This document shows positions 1 through 45,200 of a stretch of 64,000 nt of DNA, one piece after another. The stretch spans positions 12,726,110 through 12,790,109 of the forward strand of contig JACMZG010001914.1 in NCBI GenBank assembly GCA_018340805.1. Reading direction: 5' to 3'. This stretch comes from Microvelia longipes. Taxonomy: Eukaryota > Arthropoda > Insecta > Hemiptera > Veliidae. Position numbers and translations under genes: made by a program. How positions within the stretch are numbered: position 1 is the first letter of the stretch; every line of letters starts with the position of its first letter. Below the pieces are notes generated by a model that worked only from the letters and a program-made list of their open reading frames with translations, ran no database searches and was not told where the DNA came from.

Positions 1-817
1 TGTTTTTATAGACATTACTTGAACTTACTTTAATTTAGAACAAGAATTACTCATTCGTATTCTAATTTTACTTTTAACTTAAGTCAAATGTATCATCAAT
101 TACTCCATCCAGTAATGTATCTATTTTCGATATATTTCGTATAATTAAAGTGATAAATGATTGCATAATAGAGTGTAATTAATTCAAATTATCTTTAATT
201 GATATTGTATTTCTTACGTTCTGAGCTTCAACTGCCTTAACCCATTTTTACCTGTTAGATATTACTATTGAATTTATTACCAGTTTTGATTTTATTTGAG
301 TTTAAAAATACCTACGTTCTGTAAGTGATTTCCTTTGATTTTAATGAACAAAGTAATTTTTCTTTATTCGTTTTTGTTTGAATATAATTTTTTAAGCTCA
401 ATCTATTTATCATAGATTGAGCTTACGTTCTTTTTTGCTCTTAACGTATAAAAAAGTAATTTAGAAAAAGTAATTTAGAAAAAGTAATGTAGTAAAAGTA
501 ATTTAGAAAAAGTAATGTAGTAAAAATAATATTACTACTAAGTGAAACTAGTAAAGCAGTATAAAACTTTTAAGAGTTTAATATAATTTAAATGTGATTT
601 GGTCAAATATTTTAACTAACTTAAAATAACTTACTACAGTAACCTATAAAATGATTAAACAAATTAAGTAGTGTTAATAAGTAGTAAATGGAAAATAAGT
701 ACCATTAATTACTGTACTGCACTGAACTTTTTATTTTGATAAAAGTGTTAAATGTGAAAGTGTTTTATGGTTTATAATAAGTGGGTAATATTGTCATGCT
801 GTTAATTTTCATTTCAG
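1..817. other. Upstream non-coding region of the forked/espin gene
   Basis: AT-rich DNA with no coding exon that I can support. A short tandem repeat lies at about 452-530. A pyrimidine-rich stretch followed by AG at 816-817 looks like a splice acceptor, so a 5' untranslated exon may begin at 818 and be joined to an upstream exon outside the window. Confidence 0.6.
452..530. repeat. Short tandem repeat, about 14 bp unit
   Basis: Units alternate between AAAAGTAATTTAGA and AAAAGTAATGTAGT, about five to six copies, upstream of the first forked coding exon. Read directly from the sequence. Confidence 0.8.
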
Positions 818-843
818 CAGATTAAAATCCTTATGAATTAAAA

Positions 844-33694
<32,851 letters not shown>

Positions 33695-36600
33695 TATTAC
33701 TTGAAGTAGATTAGATGGTTTTTAGGAATGAATTAGTCTCCGAGCTTATAAAACCCAGTTACAGTTGTTAACAATCCACAGAATTGCTTGTCCTTGTTTA
33801 AGAAGACTTGTCAAGTAGATTGTCAGAAGATTTGTCAAGTACTGTGTACAGTTGTGAAAGCATTTGGTCTCGTGAAAGGTTATAAGGGTCTTATAGAACT
33901 TCACTTGCATTTATAGTTTGCAAGATATATTTTTATTCCCATAGCTATGATTCAACTGGAGCTGTTGTTCTGTAAGATTTTTTGTTTTTAGTTAAAATAT
34001 GTTAGATAAAAAAGGATTAATTAATAAATTTTCTCAAGAAATTATTTTTGATGAGGCAGGCCTGTAGCAAGGGAACTATGAAAAAAATGTTGCCTCCTCC
34101 GAAGAAATAGGTTTGAATGAAAGTCTTTTCAGTTGCATGTAATAGTAAGTCCCATAAAGTGCATGAAACATTGCCCCATTTGTGATTAGTTCCCCCTTAC
34201 AAGTTTTGGCTGGCTACTGGCCTGTGGTGAGATAAATGAATTCTTAATTCAAAGAAAAGCAGGGATACTATTACGCTAATAACATAAATTAGTAAAATTT
34301 ATAACATGCTTAAAAAGTCAAAGATTGGGTGAGGCCCACAGCTTTCGTGGGTTATTTTTCAATGTTAGGATAGAAGAGATCTAAAGAAATATTGATGCAT
34401 ATGATTTTTTCATCCTCTTTGACTTCAAGCTTAGTTTTTTTTAGCAATTCAAGTTTTTTTTTCAATCATTAAAATGATTTAAACTGATTATTTATTTTGA
34501 AAGCAACTACCATTAAGGTGTATGTATTTATAAACCAGTGGTTTTATAAGCTCATTTGAGTTAGTGATAATTAAAGTGGAAGTATTTACTAGTCTTTCAA
34601 AAATCTGCTCAAATTTATATAAAAAAATATATATTCATTTGGCAAAATTTAATGAATTGCATAACAAATTATTTCAATACAAATTTTTAAAGAATAAATG
34701 ATTTTTCTCTATTGCATCAAAACTACTCTTAATTTATTATTAGTTGCATTTAATATTAGCAAAACATACTGATGATATTATAAAAGTGTTTGCCTTTTAG
34801 TTGTGGGTCTAGTGTTTTATTCATATCATTTGGGCCCTAACCAAAGATTATACCTGGTACTAACATTACTTCATTTTGTATAATACAATTTTTCGAGTGA
34901 ATTATTTTACTCTCCTGTCGTAATTAAGACAATTTTGTTTGCCACTAAAATTGTGTGGTTATTTGATTAAATTTAATTAAAGTTACTAACATGCCTCGAC
35001 GACTAATATTTCTACATTGTTTGACCAAATTTTATGAAACAATTTTTTTAAAGATTTGACTAAACAATTATGCATTTTAAGTATTATGATTTTTAAGTGA
35101 ACTAGTGTTGCTCATAGATAAATATAACACATTGGTGCATTGACTATAACTAGTTACAAATAAAAATATGAACTGTAACCTGTTGTAATGAGTAATGTCT
35201 CTACTTATTGTCAGTTTACCAATATAATGAAATCAATTTTGACACAATACTCAACTGATGTCAAGCGAAATTTGGAATTAATTGTACTATACACTAAGCT
35301 TTATATTTTAACTCCTTAATTCTCCTCTAAGAATAAATACGATTGAACAAATAATTGACACATTAGTGAACTTCTAAAATATAAATATTTATTTCATCAA
35401 ATAAAATTAATTATGATTAAAAACTATAGAAAAATAAAATAATGCCTTAATACCAGTTTTAAGTCCTAAAAAGTTTTAATGCCTTAAAATTAATAAATTC
35501 CAATTATTTTGAATAAAATTAATTTTGTTTATAAGTCAATTAATATAGTAAGACGATATTGTATTTTTGTAAATATTCATTTTTATAATTAATGAATTAT
35601 TTTATGAGATATACTTAGGGAAACAATTTTTCTTTCTTGACTGGTGTAAGCACTATTGTTATAGTTTTGTTTTTGAGGCATCCCTCAAAAAGTCAGTAAG
35701 GAAAGCAATTGTATTGGTGTATGATGCTTCCCTTAAGTGGTGGAGTCAGAATACACCAATAATAGACTACCGCATTTATTTTTGGTAGAGTGCCAACTGA
35801 TTAATACTAAAACTATTATAGCTTTGTGTGTTTTTAATTTTGGTTTATAAAATGTGGAATAGCTTAATTAATATGATAAAAAAATATTTCAATAAAATAA
35901 TATAATAAACTTGAAGATTTCTAATTTTAAACATTAGTTGAAAATAATTGTTTTTACTATTTCATTTTTGTATTAAATACATAAAAAATCAAACATATTT
36001 AAATGTTTAAACTAAGCAACTGAATGCTTTTGAGAATAACTTTAAAAAAGGTCAAGATTTTTCTTAGATCTAATAGTAGAGGTTTGATTTGATCCCATTA
36101 CTTGTTTCCACCCTTTTTTTATTATGATGTAAAAATATTTTTTATCTTTAATTTTTTTGTAAATATTTTTTCCTAGCCGTATGAATTTAAATATTTTTAT
36201 ATATTACCATTAATTTTATTTTAATTATTTTATGAGTTAAAATATTGTAAATTATACTTTTGTTTGGTACTGATTCATTTTAAAAGTCAAATTTTATTGA
36301 TTAAATTTTGGGGAAATCAATTTAATTGTTAAATTTAAAAAGGTAAGAAAGAATTTGGTTTTGGACTCTCTATATAAAAGAAAGGTTTGAAAATATTTTT
36401 TGTCAAATGTAGTTTATTGGTTTTAGTTTCGGGAACCACCCGGATTAGTCTTAGGTAACAAGAAACTAAAACTTGGTATATTAAGTTATTTTACCCAGCA
36501 TTAAATAGTAAACATATTTTTTGTAACTCCAAAAATTCAAAGATATCTTGTAAAGTAATAATTTATTTAAAAAAAGTCCCCCAATTTAATTGTTACTATG

Positions 36601-37659
36601 AATATTTATGAATGTAAAAGAAATAAATAATATTGTATTTACTTTTAAACTCTTTTGAATGTTATATAAAAATATTTACTATGTAAATTGTTAAATAAAT
36701 TAAAGTTTTTATTTATCCTTATCTGTTATGCTTACTAATAAGTGTTTGTGAAGAAAAAACAAGAGGTCTTCCTCCTAATTGCCGCTACACGGCATCGCAG
36801 CTATGGAGCTTCGCGGTCACATGGTTGTTGTGTTTTATCAGTTTGTCACATTACTGGTTTATACTAATTACTGGTTCGTCGTTTGTAGTCGTTTTCCTTG
36901 CTGATCGGATGTTATTGTTTAGTCTACCATCTTTACTTAGGTTATATGAGCAGTGGGTTAATGGATCCATTCTAGGCTAAAAATTCGCCTATAATCTTTG
37001 TCTAGGGTAGGAGAGCAAGAGATCCCCTTCTGCTCTCTTGACTTAAAAACTATAATATTAAGACTCGCAAAACCTGTTTCTTCCTCTTTAGCAACCTAAA
37101 GAAAATTCACTAAAAGTAATGCACAGTCTAGGGCTATAAAACTCGAGATTAGTTTCCCTTGCTTTAAGTAGTCATTCATTGGTCTTGCTACACTCAGCTC
37201 AGAATATGAACATTACCTACACTCAGCTAGTACTACTCTATGCTTTTAGAATCCACCCCCAACTACCAGGAGGTTGAATAACCAATTATTTCATTGGCAA
37301 TCATCTTCCTATTTACTTAACCATTCAATACTAAGTTCCTGGTAGTATTGAATTTAAGCTCTTGGTAGTTTTGATTATTTGTTATTTAAAATTCAGAAGT
37401 TATCATACTAGAAACACTCTCTGTTTTTTTTATTGCTATTCTAGGAAAATAATAGGAATCAGATTAAGTTAAGCTTGACTTAGAGTGGTAAATATTAATT
37501 TATAGTATAGCTAGTATAGGAGGCAATAGCTCCATTCAGGCGAAGCAAAGGTGATATATTTTAGTGTACCAAATATTGGGTATTCATAATGGATAAAATA
37601 AGTTATGTATGTCAAAGGATAGCTCTTGTACCATTCTGTATAAAAATATTTAAATTTAT

Positions 37660-37821
<162 letters not shown>

Positions 37822-37851
37822 AATTTACATTAAAATTACTTCAAATACTTT

Positions 37852-38475
37852 AACTATCCTGGAAGTACCCGTTCAGCAAAATTGATCTCATTCTGCAAAA
37901 TACTCTGGGGGCGGCAGATGGTGTACGAATAAATTTAAATTTGTAGGGATGTGTTTTTAGGTGTATTTTATTAATAATACAAAGATTCAATGCTTTAGCT
38001 TCCTTGGAAGTACCCATTCTGTAAAATAGATCTCATTCTGAAAAATACTCTGGGGGCGGCAGATGGTGTACGAATAAGTTGAAATTTGTAGGGATGTGTT
38101 TTTAGGTGTATTTTATTAATAATACAAAGATTCAATGCTTTAGCTTCCTTGGAAGTACCCATTCTGCAAAATACTCTGGGGGGGGCAGATGGTGTACAAA
38201 TAAGTTTAAATTTGTAGGGATGTGTGTTTAGGTGTATTTTATTAATTATACTAACTAAATTTAACGCTTTAGCTCCTTGGAAGTACCTGTTCAGCAAAAT
38301 AGATCTCATTCTGCAAAATATTCTGGGGGTGGCAGATGGTGTACAAATGAGTTGAAATTTGTAGGGATGTGTTTTAAGGCGTATTTTATTATTTTTACAA
38401 TGTTTCAACGCTTTAGCTTCCTTGGAAGTACCCGTTCTGCAAAATAGATCTCATTCTGCAAAATATTTTGCAGAA
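37852..38475. repeat. Satellite block, about 145 bp unit
   Basis: Four to five units marked by CTGGGGG(C/T/G)GGCAGATGGTGTAC at 37903, 38048, 38174 and 38321. Spacings are about 145, 126 and 147. The third unit lacks about 20 bases. The minus-strand reading frame through it is a repeat artefact. Confidence 0.9.
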
Positions 38476-39454
38476 AACCTTGTTCTGCAGATTAGGGTTG
38501 CCCAAAAATTACACCAAATAAGAAAATATTAATACAGAACAAAAAGAGGTAAGTGGCTGAGGTTGAGGAAGACAACTGATGGAAACACTCGGAAGAAATT
38601 GACAAGAAACAACATAAATAAACGGAACGAAGATCAGTAACCAGTATGTCACTCCGCAAGATAAAGCTTAATATAAAGTATAATGTAAAAAATGATCAGT
38701 ACAAAAGACCCATAGAAAAAGACCTAAAATTGCTTTGTACTCTGACCAACAAAAAAAGGATCTTTAAGCGACAAATAGCATAAAAAATATGGGAAAGCAT
38801 GGAATAGACCATTTCGAAAATGGTCTCCATATTCAGTAAATTGATTTTTGAAGTACATATTTACCATTATTACCCAAATGTGGTAATTTCATTGTTTTAA
38901 CTGAACACTTTTAATAGTTCAGTTAGAGCACATCTTAATATTGCTTATTTAGGAAACTACAAAGTTTTCAAGTACATAGCTGAATCCTAAGAAATAGATA
39001 GCAATATCACTATATTCCGGTAATTTGTATCAAGCTATTGTTATTATCGATTTTAGATCATAACTCCAAGAATGAAATATCTTGAACAAAAATCTATAAT
39101 ACATGTGAAACATTATTCCACATATCTCATGTTGAGGACTGAAAAACTCAAGGGATTCGGACTTTTTAGAGGCTGGTTGAAGTTTTTTTCTTTGGTAATT
39201 GATTAAAGGTAAAAATAATGAAGAGCTTCCCTCAGCAAAACATTGATTTATTTAACATTTATGGACTAAAACCCTTTGACAAAATGTAATTACACGTCAA
39301 AAAATATATACATGCATAGATACATAAACATAAGTTACACATTTTAAAATATTTATAACTCAATACAAAGACAGTACATAGAATTATTAGTTAAATTAGA
39401 AAAACAGGCCTTCGTCCTCTTAACCGTGGACCACGCGCCCTAACAATTGATTTG

Positions 39455-39665
39455 TGTAAGTTTTTTCTAAGTTTTAACTCCCTAGCATGAACACATTAGA
39501 ATAAACAACTTTTATAAATCGATACCATAAACAACTTGGAAAAACTACTTAGGATGTCTTAAAAACGCCTGAAACTGATAATTCAGTTAAAATCCTGGTT
39601 TTGAATTTTTTGTGCAAACACAATAATTTTCCTATAAACTTGCAGTATATATGAGAAAAAGTAAT
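39455..39665 (-). repeat. Terminal-hairpin repeat family E, copy 8
   Basis: Minus strand: TTACTTTTTCTCATATATAC, GGAAAATTATTGTGTTTGC, AACTGAATTATCAGTTTCAG and GCGTTTTTAAGACATCC follow the family order. It lies just downstream of the paracaspase gene. Confidence 0.75.
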
Positions 39666-39779
39666 AACATCTAACACATAAAATTGAATTTATCAATAGA
39701 AAGAATCAATTCAACTAATGAAATTTAGTCATGGAAGTTAACATTGGCATTCATACAAGTGGTTATCTGAAGAGAAAAC

Positions 39780-39785
39780 TTTATT
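39780..39785 (-). terminator. Polyadenylation signal of the paracaspase gene
   Basis: AATAAA on the minus strand, six bases beyond the stop codon. This implies a very short 3' UTR. No poly-A tract or target duplication marks it as a recent retrocopy. Confidence 0.6.
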
Positions 39786-39791
39786 GTGATT

Positions 39792-41390
39792 TTAAGTTGC
39801 TTCTGGATTATAATTATACTTTGCTGGAGTACATAACTTAAATTCTTCTTTGTGATAATTCTTTTTAATCTGAGGACTTTGTTCTTCCTTGTTCGTTTCT
39901 CCAAATTCTTCATGGGCCAGTTGGATAACAGTGTCAATATTCAAATTTGTAATCTTTAAATATTTACATAAAATCTTAGTATAAAGACCACCATCAATAT
40001 CTTTTTTTCTTTCGTAAGCAAATTGATAATCAGAAGTAGCACATGCTTCAATATAACACACGTTAGTAATATCATATTCATAATTTGGAATATTACTATG
40101 ATATAATTTATCATTGTCCTCTTTATCAGGACATTTCAAGCACATGTCTAAAATATTAACTAATAGAAATGGTTTTTTATCAATAATTTTACCAGTTATG
40201 TACTGCAGTGAAACACAGTCTTTTAAATTGTACTGACCACATGGAGGGCAGTCAACTGGTAAAAAGAATTTATTATTTGCAATTTCAAAACCATGTCCAG
40301 AGTAGAAAAACAAAATAAAAGATTCGGGTCGAATCAAATTTATAAATTTACAAACTTTAACGTAAAATTCCTTTAAATTTAAGTTTAATAAATTAAAAGT
40401 AGTAAAACCAATTTGGCGTAGGCATTCAGTCAAAAGTCTTACATCATAACGAGGTGCACTTAAGTTTGAAAAATTATCATAATCATAATTACCAACTATT
40501 AAAGCTAATTTATATGAAGGTTCAATTGGTACGGTAACATGTAAATAGCAAACATCACTCCATTTCTCACCAGCTGAATTCCTTAAAATGCACTTATATT
40601 TACCTTCATCTTCTTTTTGAGCATTTTTTATCTTTAATTTCTTACGATTAGCTAGTGGTGAAGTAATGATTTGGTCACCTTTAACCCATTCATATGTACC
40701 AATGAAATCATCATCAGGTTCAACATATAGACATAAATCATCACCTCCTTCACAAATAAGTTCTGGAGGAAGGTTAACAACAAAATTTGGTGGCTTTACC
40801 AAAACATTAACGTAGATAAGATTTGATTTTAAACTATGAGTAAATCCTTTTCCTACTTGCTCTGCCAAACAATAATACACTCCTTCATCTTCAAGACTTA
40901 AATCATTGATTTGTAAACTCGACTTAACTTGACCTTCCATAACTGTATCATTAAAATACCACTGGTATCTAATAATTGGGGTCCCTTCTACTAAAAACTC
41001 CATAACTATATCTCTTCCAACTGTTGCTGGTCCATAACAAGGTTGTTTGATAACAAAAATTTTAACTTGAATTTCAAGCAATGAAAATAAAGCTTCTAGT
41101 CCATTACCCAGCATGATATGACACAATATTTTCATAGTACAGTTTTTACTCATCAGCTCGTGCAAGAATGTCATAGGGTCTTTAGAATGTCGAACACGGT
41201 TTAATTGCTCTTTGGAAAGGACTCTTTTATCAAATGCTGCTTCAGCTAATTTTGTGCAAGTATTGGAATTTTTTAAGTGCTTATTAAAATTGTAAAACAT
41301 TTTGGTATTTTTCTTAGAAAAGATTTCAATGGTCAGACTTAGATCATGATCACAAATTAAAGTATCGTTTAAATATTCCATTTTGCTCAC
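39792..41390 (-). CDS. MALT1: MALT1-type paracaspase, single exon, short form
   Basis: A 532-residue uninterrupted frame. Domains: a death domain (about 10-107, with FLHELMSKNCTMKIL like the MALT1 death domain); Ig1 (about 108-196; YQWYF, EGVYYC); Ig2 (about 198-288; YEWVKG, EGKYKC); and a caspase-like p20 (about 292-520) starting YKLALIVGNYDYDNFSNL. The catalytic pair is visible: His366 in FFYSGHGFE and Cys417 in NILDMCLK, 51 residues apart. MALT1 proteins cleave after Arg, in signalling with CARD-coiled-coil proteins and BCL10 leading to NF-kB (vertebrate knowledge). Oddities: no introns, and it ends soon after the protease domain, so the third Ig domain and the C-terminal TRAF-binding tail of the roughly 820-residue vertebrate protein are absent. 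Extra upstream or downstream exons cannot be ruled out. Confidence 0.9.
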   Translation of the reverse strand: MSKMEYLNDTLICDHDLSLTIEIFSKKNTKMFYNFNKHLKNSNTCTKLAEAAFDKRVLSKEQLNRVRHSKDPMTFLHELMSKNCTMKILCHIMLGNGLEALFSLLEIQVKIFVIKQPCYGPATVGRDIVMEFLVEGTPIIRYQWYFNDTVMEGQVKSSLQINDLSLEDEGVYYCLAEQVGKGFTHSLKSNLIYVNVLVKPPNFVVNLPPELICEGGDDLCLYVEPDDDFIGTYEWVKGDQIITSPLANRKKLKIKNAQKEDEGKYKCILRNSAGEKWSDVCYLHVTVPIEPSYKLALIVGNYDYDNFSNLSAPRYDVRLLTECLRQIGFTTFNLLNLNLKEFYVKVCKFINLIRPESFILFFYSGHGFEIANNKFFLPVDCPPCGQYNLKDCVSLQYITGKIIDKKPFLLVNILDMCLKCPDKEDNDKLYHSNIPNYEYDITNVCYIEACATSDYQFAYERKKDIDGGLYTKILCKYLKITNLNIDTVIQLAHEEFGETNKEEQSPQIKKNYHKEEFKLCTPAKYNYNPEAT

Positions 41391-42202
41391 AAATCGATTT
41401 CATAAAAGTTACATTTTATTTACAAAATATGATCGCGTGAAACTGCTCTTACACTTAAATATAAATGTAAATTATACTGTAAGTAAAAACAAGGAAAACA
41501 TGACAAAATACCAGCAAACTTCGAAGGATCACCACTGCATTTTTAAAAATAGTCAGTAAAAATAAGTTATCCTTGTCCTCTAGAATTATATTACTGTAAA
41601 ATTACAATTCACTATTAATAAACTATTAAACTTAATGAAAAATTAGCTCAAGATATAATTTTTAACACAATTTTCCTTGTTTACAATTTAAATTTGATAA
41701 CAGGAAAAGAGGGTGGGATGTTCGAAAAATCATTGCTGACTCTCATTGCTGAAAAACAATCGTCATAAGTGCACTAAATCATATGTACAATAATTTGATA
41801 CCTTTGAATTGTTCATTATAAGATATATTTTTAAAATAATATTATTATTCAAATTAAATTAGTTTTTTCATTAAAGTAATAGAACTTCTTCGAGGGATCA
41901 GTAATGTTTTAAAAAAGCCAATTGTCACCAATGAGTAAAAGAGTTAAGGAAAACAAGATGTTTATTTACTGATAAGATTATTTTGACCTTGTTCTTGATT
42001 GGTCAATTTTAACACGTCAGTCCTTCAATAAAAATAAAAATAATTTTACATTTTTTTAAATTCTGTAAAGCTTTTTAATAATATAATTTAATTTGTATTT
42101 GAATTGGGAAACTAGGTTGAAATTTTGTTTTAGCTCTGTTGGAAATATTGACTTTATTCAATCTGTAAACTTGTTTTTTTTCTGTTTTGAAGAATTTGTA
42201 AA
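41391..42202. promoter_or_regulatory. Shared upstream region of paracaspase (-) and UBE2J1 (+)
   Basis: The two start codons face away from each other across 812 bp of AT-rich DNA. No TATA box or other defined element can be assigned with confidence. A bidirectional promoter is an inference from the arrangement. Confidence 0.4.
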
Positions 42203-42239
42203 ATGGATTTTGAATCGAAATATAACACGAAAATACCAG
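42203..42239 (+). CDS. UBE2J1: UBE2J1 coding exon 1 (37 nt)
   Basis: ATG at 42203, MDFESKYNTKIP plus one base, donor GTATTG at 42240, phase 1. Chosen because the encoded peptide matches the conserved start of Ubc6e proteins (M...YN.K.PAVKRL) and the phase fits exon 2. Too short to be found by frame length. Confidence 0.85.
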
Positions 42240-45200
42240 GTATTGTTATCTTGTTCTATTACAGAAGTGAGATTTAAGAGTATTGGATGTATGCAAACAA
42301 TGGAATCTTTTACTGTTATTTATTTATTTATTTATAAAATTTACGGATTGTTATTGTTAAATAGTTTTAATGATGATAAACTGTTGGGTTGTTGTCCCTT
42401 GTCTATAAGACTTGACAAAGAAGAATAGAATGACAAATAACTTTGTACTAAAGTGATGTTGAAATTCATACAGTAGGGGTCGGGGCGGGGGGACACAGAG
42501 ATCTAACTCCCTGGTTTTGGTAAGCATCTGATTAGATTAGATGCATTAGATTAGATGCAATTAGATGCAAATTAGATGCTTAACCTAAAACCAGTTAGGT
42601 GGTTCCGAAAAAAACAGGGATTAGTTGCATCAACTACCGCACCTAGCGCTAGTTTTCACTTTGTGCGCTTATCACTATTGTTATCAGTTTTAAATCGATA
42701 CTTCTATTTGTGTTTATAAAAAATGTAAACAAGACAATTTTTATCTTATTCATTGACTTTTTTTTATTTTTTAGTTGTTTATAAAAAAATGTTTTAGAAA
42801 ATAGAATAACGCGTGTTACGAAAGTTGTTTTATAATGAGAGAACGTAGACGTAAATTAAATTTATAATTTCCCGGTTTGATGTTTGTTTATTTCTACAAA
42901 TCATGGTTATTACGATATCAGGTCTACTTAAAATTAACACAGCGTTTATATTTTTATAACATTTTATGAAAATTATACCTTTAAAATAATTAATACAATT
43001 TTTAACATTGTTAAAGACCCTTTTAAATAATTTTAATCTTAGAATTGAAGAAATAATTATTTTATATATAGCGTACATGGTGAACCGACCTGCCACTAGC
43101 GGAGAAAGGGTGAACTTAGGGCAGGTCCATCTAAAGCAGCTTATTTCGGGGGAGTTAGACCACTGTGTCCCGCGCCCCCACCCCTACTGTATGAATGTCT
43201 ACATCACTTTACTATGTACACACAAAGTATCATATCTGTAGGTCTTATTGTAGGGAATTGAGTAAACTAGTATTGTAGTATAACATATTTAATGTTGTTT
43301 AAACTATGCAGAAAGAATCCAGTTACATACACTAGATCAAGAAAGATAAAATCTAGTCCACTCTGTTGATACATTATAAGAACCTTATGAGGCGATAGTA
43401 TTTTAAGTTTAACCGATTATTTTGTTTCTAGTTATATTTAATGATTCTTTGTTAGTTCTTAGTGCGGATGTGATCAAGGATAGATAAGAAACAAAAATAG
43501 TATTTAGGAGGGTATCAGACCTCTAAAATCCAATAAGAGGGAATTGATATTTTAGTATTATTTCAGTTCTAAAATTAAGAGTTGGCCTTATTAATTACAC
43601 CGAAACTCAGTAATGTAAATAATTATATAATCGTGTGTATAATATAATTGTGGTTAAAATTAATAACCACAATAATTCTATAGGTACAATTACTATCACA
43701 ATAACCTTACAATTTTTTCAGCTGTAAAGAGGTTAATGCGCGAAGCATGTGAGCTACACGAGCCTACGGAAGATTACAGTGCAGCTCCTCTTCAAGAGAA
43801 TCTTTTTGAATGGCATTTCACAGTGAAGGGAGCAGATGCTACAGAGTTTGAAGGGGGAGTTTATCATGGTAGAATTGTATTTCCAAATGAGTATCCTATG
43901 AAACCACCCAACATAATACTTCTTACTGTAAGCGTTCTATACTTAATTTTACTTTCTAAAGTACCAAAAATAGTGACAGGAATAATAATTGTTTTGTTCT
44001 CAGCAGAAAATTATTTATCCTCCATAACAGACAAAATTAACCTTTTTTTAGTTCCCTTTTAAAGATGTGATGATGTATAAAAATTGACATTTACTTTATT
44101 TTTCTTTAAAATTTTCTTAACTAACAATTTTTATAGAGTTCATCTTTAAATTTAAACTCTGTAAAACTTGTTAGTTCCAAATATAAACATGGTATTGATA
44201 AGGATATCCTGCTTAATGGGTCGAGAAATCCTGTTCTGACTAAAGGTTGTATAAGCAAGTGAATGGTAGAATGAAAAATGGGTATTGTAGACAAAATCTA
44301 TACTTTTACGTCACTATTTTACGTTTTATATTTTGACGTCACTAGACAATGTACAGACATTGTAATGGTGGGAATAAGAATTATTATTATTATTATTATT
44401 ATTATTAAGTGCAACAGTATGTTGCTCTGCTTTACATTATTTTTGTATACATTTAAACAAAATTTTGGTTATTTTAATTACTTTTATTAATCATTATTAT
44501 CATGAATGACTTATTCCCACATGCCTCTAAATTATTGTATTTCTTTTGCTTGATGTTTTTTTTCTGTGAGCTTCTTCTTTTTTTCTTAATCTGAAATAGG
44601 AAAACTGTTGATATAATGCTGAGATGTAACTATGCCAAGCATTAGTTAAATAATAGGTACTTCTTTAGATAGTTACTCCCCAGATGGTTACTCCCAAAAG
44701 GGAGTAACCAGGATTTGATGTAGATATGCTCCCTAATAACAAAGTAAGAAAAGGAGAGGTTGAAGGGAAAAATGTTTATTAAAAACAAAGAAAAGGGAAA
44801 GTTAATAGGAGAGGGATCCTCTAAAAGTGGTCCTTTTGCCATATAAATACTCATGGAGCGACAGTAGAGACAAAGTATTGAATATAACGAATTTAATATA
44901 AAAAATTGAGATATTCAACCTTTAATGGGACAGGATTTGATAATGCATGGACACATGAGGGACACCTTTTCTATAAAAGGAATATTGGAAAAAACGTATA
45001 GCAATAAAATAAATAAGTAGTAAAATTATTAATAAATAGGTAAATATTTATAGAATTAGAAATAATAATTATAGAATAATAAAGTGATAAATAATAACAA
45101 ATAATGTGTAAGTAATATAGAAGAGTTAAAGTAAAAATATAAAATAAAACACTAAAACCTAAAACTAAGAGCAATAAAAAGACAACAGAGAAGCATATTT

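Noticed and set aside
37995..38408. Minus-strand 137-codon frame in the satellite
   Set aside because: The peptide repeats with the DNA unit (HPYKF(Q/K)LI(C/R)TPSA) and exists only because unit lengths happen to stay in frame. No start context or homologue.
39792..41390. Paracaspase as a recent processed pseudogene
   Set aside because: The frame is fully open, both catalytic residues are intact, and no poly-A tract or flanking duplication is visible. An old retrogene remains possible.
43736..44062. UBE2J1 read as a single exon starting at the ATG 43736 and ending at 44062
   Set aside because: The family sequence stops matching at the GTAAGC donor (43927). The upstream codons AVKRL are conserved, and a phase-matched first exon exists at 42203.
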